Assembly: GCA_029202985.1 (NCBI GenBank)
Contig: CP119316.1
Location: 3,397,001-3,461,000 of the forward strand
Length of the DNA stretch: 64,000 bases
Direction of reading: 5' to 3'
From: Candidatus Andeanibacterium colombiense
Lineage (GTDB): Bacteria > Pseudomonadota > Alphaproteobacteria > Sphingomonadales > Sphingomonadaceae
Shown: in pieces, positions 58,906-64,000 of the stretch
How the letters are laid out: each line of letters opens with the position of its first letter
How positions within the stretch are numbered: position 1 is the first letter of the stretch
Notes under the pieces: generated by a model
Seen by the model: only the letters and a program-made list of their open reading frames with translations
Told to the model about the DNA's origin: nothing
Database searches by the model: none
Translations under genes and position numbers: made by a program

Positions 58906-60015
58906 TCACGCCTCATGCATTGCTTCCCATGCGTCCGGGGAAAGCCAGGTTCCCGCCTCGCCGCGCACGGTGCAGCCGCGCGGGCCTTCGATCACTTCGC
59001 CGATGCGGAACACGGTCTCGCCGGCTTCGCTCAGCTCCGCCGAGACCTGCTCGGCCAGTTCGGGCCTCACCGCCAGCACCATGCCGACCCCGCAGTTGAA
59101 GGTGCGCGCCATTTCGCCCGGCGCGATATTGCCTTCGCGCTGGAGGAAACCCATCAGGCCTGGTTGCTCCCAGCTGCCGGCATCGATCACCGCATGCGCG
59201 CCCTCGGGCAGGACCCGCGGGATATTCTCGAGGAGACCGCCGCCGGTGATATGGGCGAGGGCGTCGATCCTGCCGGCGCGGATCGTCGGCAGCAGGCTGC
59301 GGACGTAGATTTTGGTCGGCTCGGCGAGCGCGTCGATCAGCAGGCGGCCGGAATCATTCGGCGTGTCGAACGGGGCGGGCTCGTCGAGCTTCCAGAACTT
59401 GTCCCCGGCGAGGCGGCGGACCAGCGAGAAGCCGTTCGAATGAACCCCCGAACTCGCGAGGCCGAGCAGCACATGGCCGGGCGCGACCTTGTCGCCGGTC
59501 AATTGCTCGCCGCGCTCGACCGCGCCGACGCAAAAGCCCGCGAGATCGTAATCGCCTTCGCCGTACATGCCCGGCATCTCGGCGGTCTCGCCGCCGATCA
59601 GCGCGCAGTTGGAGATGCGGCAACCCTCGGCGATCCCGGCGATCACCCGCTCGGCGACGCCGTTCACGAGCTTGCCGGTCGCGAAATAATCGAGGAAGAA
59701 CAGCGGCTCCGCGCCCTGGACGATCAGGTCGTTGACGCACATCGCGACCAGGTCGATCCCGATCCTGTCGTGGCGGTCGTAATCGATCGCGAGCTTGACC
59801 TTGGTCCCCACGCCATCGTTAGCGGCGACCAGCAGCGGGTCCTTGTAGCCGGCGGCGCGTGGATCGAAGAAGCCGCCGAAGCCACCCAGCTCGACATCGG
59901 CGCCGGGACGCGAGGTTGCCTTGACCAGCGGGCCGATCGCCTTGACCAGCGCATTGCCGGCGTCGATCGACACTCCGGCCTGTTCGTACGTATAGGATCG
60001 CGTATTGGACGTCAT
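58906..60015 (-). CDS. purM: Phosphoribosylformylglycinamidine cyclo-ligase
   Basis: AIR synthetase of purine synthesis, 369 residues. YEQAGVSIDAGNALV is the family start; VAANDGVGTKVKLAIDYDRHDRIGIDLVAMCVND, ALIGGETAEMPGMY and GLASSGVHSNGFSLVRRL are all conserved. ATG 60015 agrees with homologue starts; GGCC...GATC precedes it. It is upstream of purN. Confidence 0.97.
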   Translation of the reverse strand: MTSNTRSYTYEQAGVSIDAGNALVKAIGPLVKATSRPGADVELGGFGGFFDPRAAGYKDPLLVAANDGVGTKVKLAIDYDRHDRIGIDLVAMCVNDLIVQGAEPLFFLDYFATGKLVNGVAERVIAGIAEGCRISNCALIGGETAEMPGMYGEGDYDLAGFCVGAVERGEQLTGDKVAPGHVLLGLASSGVHSNGFSLVRRLAGDKFWKLDEPAPFDTPNDSGRLLIDALAEPTKIYVRSLLPTIRAGRIDALAHITGGGLLENIPRVLPEGAHAVIDAGSWEQPGLMGFLQREGNIAPGEMARTFNCGVGMVLAVRPELAEQVSAELSEAGETVFRIGEVIEGPRGCTVRGEAGTWLSPDAWEAMHEA

Positions 60016-60087
60016 GATCGTGGCCTTTGGCGCATTCGCGCTTGGATTTCCATGACCGTTTAGGCAAAAGGCCCGCAAGTTTCCCCG

Positions 60088-61377
60088 ATGACGATATTCT
60101 CACCCGCCCTTCGCCTGCCCACACCCAGCCGAAAGGCCTGGATTGTCGCGGCTTTCGCGGGCGCGGCGCTGGTGGTGGTCGCATGGCAGGCGCTGTTCGC
60201 GCAGGTCGCCGGCGATCGCGGAATCGCCGCTGTGGCGAGCAGTACCGATATCTCGATCGGCGGGATCGAGGTCAATGTCACCGGCAAGAATTCCGAAGAT
60301 GCGCGCAAGAACGGCTATGTGCTGGCGCAGCGGCTCGGGTGGGAAAAGCTCGGCGGACCCAAGGTCAGCGACGGCGAACTCGATTCGATGGTCTCGGCTA
60401 TCGTGATCGAGCACGAACAGATCGGCCCGCGCCGTTATATCGCGCGGCTCGGGATCGTGTTCGACCGGACCAAGGCCGGGGCGATGCTGGGGGCGGGCGG
60501 GCCGCAGGCGCATTCGGCGCCGATGCTGACGATCCCGGTGCTCAAGTCCGGCGGGACCTACACGGTTTACGAGGTGCGCAACGCATGGCAGCGCGCCTGG
60601 GCCGAATACCAGGCCGGGGGCAGCGCGATCGATTATGTCCGCCCCTCGGGCTCGGGCGGCGATTCGCTGTTGATCAATTACGGCCAGGTCGGCCGCCGCA
60701 GCCGCGTATGGTGGCGCAACGTGCTCGATGCTTTCGGCGCGGCCGACGTGCTGATCCCGGTCGCGGACCTGGAACGGCAATGGCCGGGCGGGCCGGTCAA
60801 GGGCACCTTCACGGCCCGCTACGGCCCCGACAACGCGTTCCTCGAGACCTTCACGCTGACCGCACCGAACGAACAGGGCGTGCCCGACATGCTGGTCAAG
60901 GCGATCCAGCGCTTCGACGCGATCTACACCGCCGCGCTCGGCCGCGGGCTGCTGCAGCCTGACCCGACGCTGCGCGCGGACCGGATCCAGCTCAACCCGA
61001 CCATCGCCGCGCTGATCGCGGCCGAACGCAACGCGCAGAACGCCGATGCCGCGGCCGCCGCCGCCGACGCGGCCGACGACGATACGGTCGAGACCGCGCC
61101 CACGCCGGTGCCGACCGCGCAGCCCACCGCGCAGCCGGCCGCGGCGTCCTATGTGGTGCAGTTCAACAGCCCGAGCGCCGGCTCGGTCGATAGCGCGCTG
61201 GCCGCGGTGCGCGGCGTGCCTGGCGTGCGCGGGGCGGCGACCAGCAGCATCGCGATCGGCGGGGTTTCGGTGATGCGGGTGACCTATAGTGGCGATCTCG
61301 GCGCGCTCGCCGCGGCGCTGCGGGCCAAAGGCTGGAACGTCGCGCAGAATGCCGGCGGCCTGGGCATCTCGAAGTAG
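60088..61377 (+). CDS. DUF2066-domain exported protein
   Basis: A 429-residue protein with one N-terminal membrane segment (AWIVAAFAGAALVVVAWQALFAQV), then a DUF2066-like domain (VNVTGKNSEDARKNGYVLAQRLGWEKLGG...), an Ala/Thr/Pro linker (about 320-360) and a small C-terminal alpha/beta unit. It is followed at once by the DnaA-like hda gene and divergent from purM; the purM/DUF2066/hda neighbourhood also exists in gammaproteobacteria. Function unknown. Confidence 0.8.
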   Translation: MTIFSPALRLPTPSRKAWIVAAFAGAALVVVAWQALFAQVAGDRGIAAVASSTDISIGGIEVNVTGKNSEDARKNGYVLAQRLGWEKLGGPKVSDGELDSMVSAIVIEHEQIGPRRYIARLGIVFDRTKAGAMLGAGGPQAHSAPMLTIPVLKSGGTYTVYEVRNAWQRAWAEYQAGGSAIDYVRPSGSGGDSLLINYGQVGRRSRVWWRNVLDAFGAADVLIPVADLERQWPGGPVKGTFTARYGPDNAFLETFTLTAPNEQGVPDMLVKAIQRFDAIYTAALGRGLLQPDPTLRADRIQLNPTIAALIAAERNAQNADAAAAAADAADDDTVETAPTPVPTAQPTAQPAAASYVVQFNSPSAGSVDSALAAVRGVPGVRGAATSSIAIGGVSVMRVTYSGDLGALAAALRAKGWNVAQNAGGLGISK

Positions 61378-61381
61378 CGTC

Positions 61382-61993
61382 ATGAGCCAGATCGCCCTGC
61401 CATTGCGTGGCGGGCCCGGAGCCGGCCCTGCCCGGATCGTGCTCGGCAATGCGAATGCCCAAGTCTTCGAGGCACTGGCGGCCGCCGAAAGCTGGCCGTT
61501 CCGCACCGCGGTGCTGGCCGGGCCGCCGCGCTCGGGCAAGTCGCTGGCGGCGCGCTGGTTTACCGAACAGCATCGCGGCGAGGCGATCGACGATGCCGAC
61601 CGGATCGAGGAGGCGGAACTGTTCCACCGCTGGAACCGCGCGCAGGAAAGCGGCACTCCGCTGCTGCTGATCGCCCGTGCGCGGGGCTGGGAAATCGCGC
61701 TGCCCGATCTCAAGTCGCGCCTCGGCGCCGCGCTCCATCTCGAATTCGGCGAACCCGACGACGAGATGGCCGGCGCGCTGATCGAGGCGCATGCCGAACA
61801 ACGCGGGCTTGTGCTGGGCGAGGGCGCCACCACATACCTCGTGCCCCGCGCGGAGCGGAGCTTTGCGGGTATCGAGGCACTGGTCGCGGCAATCGACAGG
61901 CTGGGCCTCGAACGGAAACAACCGGCGACGCTCTCGATCTGGCGCGAGGCGCTGGAGGAAACAAACGGAGCGGAACAGCCGCGGCTATTTTAG
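61382..61993 (+). CDS. hda: DnaA-related Hda/DnaA-regulatory inactivator
   Basis: A 203-residue DnaA AAA+ paralogue expected to promote ATP hydrolysis by DnaA after initiation. MSQIALPLR starts with a QxxLPL clamp-binding motif for DnaN; GPPRSGKSLAARWF is Walker A; IDDADRI is a Walker B-like acid pair; and the C-terminal helix is short. It is smaller than E. coli Hda (about 230), as usual in alphaproteobacteria (HdaA). Confidence 0.85.
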   Translation: MSQIALPLRGGPGAGPARIVLGNANAQVFEALAAAESWPFRTAVLAGPPRSGKSLAARWFTEQHRGEAIDDADRIEEAELFHRWNRAQESGTPLLLIARARGWEIALPDLKSRLGAALHLEFGEPDDEMAGALIEAHAEQRGLVLGEGATTYLVPRAERSFAGIEALVAAIDRLGLERKQPATLSIWREALEETNGAEQPRLF

Positions 61994-62037
61994 GGTTTCT
62001 TGCCTAAAGGCCGAAAATGAGGGAGAATCGTCAGGCT

Positions 62038-62736
62038 ATGTTCGGTGGATTGACTGCATATCTGGACTCGATCCGCGCGCGCGATCCCGCGCCGCGTTCG
62101 CGTGCCGAAATCCTGCTCTATCCGGGCGTGTGGGCGGTGTTCTATCACCGCATCGCGCATTGGCTGTTCACCGGCCGGATGTTCTTCCTTGCGCGGCTGG
62201 TCAACCACTGGTCCCGCTGGCTCACCGCGATCGACATTCATCCAGGGGCGAAGATCGGCCGCAACTTCTTCATCGATCACGGCTTCACCGTGATCGGCGA
62301 AACCGCCGAGATCGGCGATAATGTCACGATCTATCAATGTGTTACGCTGGGCGGGACCAACCCGACCAACGGCAAGGCGGGCAAGCGCCACCCGACTTTG
62401 CAGGACAATGTGATCATCGGTTCCGGCGCGCAGGTGATCGGCCCGATCACGGTGGGCGAGCGGGCGCGGATCGGCGCCAATGCGGTGGTGACGGACGATG
62501 TCCCCGAAGGTGCGACGATGATCGGCCTCAAGGCGCGTTCGACCCTGGTCCCGGCCGAAACCTGGCTGCGCGAATTCATTCCCTACGGCACCCCGTGCGA
62601 CGAGCCGTGCGAGCCCTCGGCGGGCATTGCCCGGATCGACGCGCTGGAAGGCCAGTTGGCGGAATTGCGCGCGGAACTCGCGGCGCTGCGGACGCCGGAG
62701 CGCGTGGCCGCCAAGCGCACCGGTTCCGATAGCTGA
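62038..62736 (+). CDS. cysE: Serine O-acetyltransferase
   Basis: First step of cysteine synthesis: serine plus acetyl-CoA to O-acetylserine. 232 residues from ATG 62038 (ATG 62017 is seven codons earlier). DPAPRSRAEILLYPGVWAVFYHRIAHWL is the helical part; IHPGAKIGRNFFIDHGFTVIGETAEIGDNVTIYQCVTLGG is the left-handed beta-helix with catalytic His/Asp. EpsC-type short form. Its stop overlaps the next gene. Confidence 0.93.
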   Translation: MFGGLTAYLDSIRARDPAPRSRAEILLYPGVWAVFYHRIAHWLFTGRMFFLARLVNHWSRWLTAIDIHPGAKIGRNFFIDHGFTVIGETAEIGDNVTIYQCVTLGGTNPTNGKAGKRHPTLQDNVIIGSGAQVIGPITVGERARIGANAVVTDDVPEGATMIGLKARSTLVPAETWLREFIPYGTPCDEPCEPSAGIARIDALEGQLAELRAELAALRTPERVAAKRTGSDS

Positions 62737-63089
62737 TGGCGTCGGTTCCCGGCTCGCCTTCGGTAGTACCTTTCCCCGGGCGCGCGCCCAACCAGGTCGG
62801 CTTCGAGCGGGCGGAACTCCAGCGGATCCTCGACCTCTACGGGCGGATGGTCGCGGCCGGCGAATGGCGCGACTATGCGATGGATTTCACCAAGGACTAC
62901 GCGGTCTTCGCCTGCTTCCGGCGCACGGCCGAATTCCCTCAGGCGAAAATCGAGAAACGCCCCGCATTGCGCAACCGCCAGGGCATGTGGACGCTTTACG
63001 GCGAACAGGGCCAGGTGCTCAAGCGCGGCCAGGAGCTGGCCGGAGTGCTCGCGCCGATCGAGCGGCGGCTGGTGAAGGCGGTTGAGTGA
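62736..63089 (+). CDS. DUF2794-family protein
   Basis: A 117-residue soluble protein; VGFERAELQRILDLYGRMVAAGEWRDYAMDF, VFACFRRTAEFPQAKIEKRPALRNRQGMWTLYG is the whole DUF2794 core. Common beside cysE in alphaproteobacteria, function unknown. ATG 62736 shares one base with the cysE stop. Confidence 0.85.
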   Translation: MASVPGSPSVVPFPGRAPNQVGFERAELQRILDLYGRMVAAGEWRDYAMDFTKDYAVFACFRRTAEFPQAKIEKRPALRNRQGMWTLYGEQGQVLKRGQELAGVLAPIERRLVKAVE

Positions 63090-63100
63090 CCGCCCGCATC

Positions 63101-63754
63101 TCAGGCGAAGGTCTCGCTGATTCCGGCCGATGAGGCTTGTGCCACGGTGATGTCACGGATCGTGCGGAGCAGGAACCATGCGGCGCCGATCAGCAGCAGA
63201 TTGGCGAAGATCGAAATAACGAAATCCATCATCGGCGAGGTGACGATAAACACCGCGCCGTTCAGGTTGAAGATCGCGGTCATCAAGATGAACGCCGTCA
63301 CGAAAACACCGGCGAGATAGCAGGCCCACCACGATGTCACGTCGGGCGCGCTGGCACGGGCATGGTCCTCGGTTTCCCCGGTGCTGCGGTTGAACAATTC
63401 GCGCATCGCCAGGAACGGCACGAACAGACCGGCGATCGGAACGAAGTAGCTTCCCGCTGCCCACCCGGGCCGATACCCGAGGCCGCTCAAGCCCAGCACG
63501 TGGAGGTTCGCCCAGGCGCGATAGGTCCACGCCGGTATCATCGCGAGCAACGCAAGGCTCACGAGCAGAGAAAGCCCCAAGTAAATCAGTGTCACGATGC
63601 CGGCCACCACCGGTGAGATCGACAGTTGCTGCACGAATCTGGCCGTCAGGCCGATCGGTATCCCGAGCACCGAGATCGCGATGAACGCCCACAGAAAACC
63701 GCGCGTCCATTTGGCGCGGGCGGCAAGCGAGGCGAGCCCTTCGTTATAGGTCAT
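63101..63754 (-). CDS. DUF4328 membrane protein (copy 1)
   Basis: A 217-residue membrane protein with about five hydrophobic segments (GFLWAFIAISVLGIPIGL, IVTLIYLGLSLLVSLALLAM, GSYFVPIAGLFVPFLAM, WWACYLAGVFVTAFILMTAIF, ISIFANLLLIGAAWFLL). YRAWANLHVLGLSGLGYRPGWAAGSYFVPI is the DUF4328 signature. ATG 63754 shares a base with the stop of the second copy upstream. Confidence 0.85.
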   Translation of the reverse strand: MTYNEGLASLAARAKWTRGFLWAFIAISVLGIPIGLTARFVQQLSISPVVAGIVTLIYLGLSLLVSLALLAMIPAWTYRAWANLHVLGLSGLGYRPGWAAGSYFVPIAGLFVPFLAMRELFNRSTGETEDHARASAPDVTSWWACYLAGVFVTAFILMTAIFNLNGAVFIVTSPMMDFVISIFANLLLIGAAWFLLRTIRDITVAQASSAGISETFA

Positions 63755-64000
63755 CAGGCGAACGCCTCGCTCACCTGCAGGTGGTTGCGCTGGCCTTCCA
63801 TGACTTCGCCGATGATCTTGAGCAGGAACCACGCGGAACCCACAGTAACCAGGATCGCTACACCGCTCACGATCGTGCCTATGGCTGCGCCCCCCGTTCC
63901 GGTCTCCGGGCCTTCGAGGCGCGAACCGATGTTCAACAGGATATTTCCGGCAATGAAGCAGGCCCACCAGCTGCCCACCGCGGAAGGAGTCTCGCTGCCG
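63754..64000 (-). CDS. DUF4328 membrane protein (copy 2, 5' part missing)
   Basis: About 81 C-terminal codons are in the window; the start is beyond the right edge. SWWACFIAGNILLNIGSRL, VSGVAILVTVGSAWFLLKIIGEV and the end SEAFA correspond to the same stretches of the adjacent copy (SETFA), so it is a tandem paralogue. Confidence 0.8.
   Translation of the reverse strand, partial: GSETPSAVGSWWACFIAGNILLNIGSRLEGPETGTGGAAIGTIVSGVAILVTVGSAWFLLKIIGEVMEGQRNHLQVSEAFA

Overview
The window is a GC-rich chromosomal segment of an alphaproteobacterium, most likely a member of the Sphingomonadales. Four things point there: a circularly permuted two-piece tmRNA whose encoded tag reads ANDNEALAIAA, the lptD-surA-pdxA-rsmA order, a purM / purN-YjbR pair, and abundant short palindromic intergenic repeats. 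Genes are dense, and many neighbours overlap by 1 or 4 bases (TGATG, ATGA, GTGA). No rRNA, tRNA, IS element, phage or CRISPR array was seen.

Bases 1-10200 hold a four-gene minus-strand set: a membrane PQQ dehydrogenase of the glucose/quinate type, a DHA2-family MFS pump, an HlyD adaptor and a NodT-type outer membrane channel. Two tannase/feruloyl-esterase family genes lie next to it. The gap at 9898-10272 carries a Fur-box-like site and a strong intrinsic terminator that together suggest a small RNA. Bases 10273-13161 hold a nitrobindin/FABP-like protein, a NUDIX-DUF47 fusion and a Pit phosphate transporter.

Bases 13491-26606 form an accessory catabolic island. AraC regulator, SMP-30-like lipoprotein, three NTF2/SnoaL-like secreted proteins and a quinohemoprotein dehydrogenase read leftward. 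A TonB-dependent receptor, a second quinohemoprotein dehydrogenase and a duplicated NTF2-like protein read rightward. The substrate cannot be read from sequence. One dehydrogenase keeps the catalytic Asp; the other has Asn there.

Bases 26704-32815 hold the most unusual set: a transmembrane Ser/Thr kinase, a PP2C phosphatase, a TIR-FHA protein and a SLOG-domain protein with four membrane segments. It resembles the phosphothreonine arm of type VI secretion, but no secretion genes are present. TIR and SLOG/SLATT domains are typical of predicted NAD/nucleotide-dependent conflict systems, so this is my main candidate for an undescribed signalling or defence module.

Bases 32991-64000 are mostly housekeeping and metabolism: sugar MFS, PanE-like reductase, glycerate kinase, NUDIX, TPM/LemA proteins, MscL, tmRNA, half-size asparaginase, part of the arginine succinyltransferase pathway (astA, astB, an M20 hydrolase), PilZ protein, a TonB-C-domain gene broken by an in-frame amber codon, rsmA, pdxA, surA, lptD, pepA, holC, ndk, purN-YjbR, purM, a DUF2066 gene, hda-like, cysE, and two tandem DUF4328 membrane proteins cut by the right edge.
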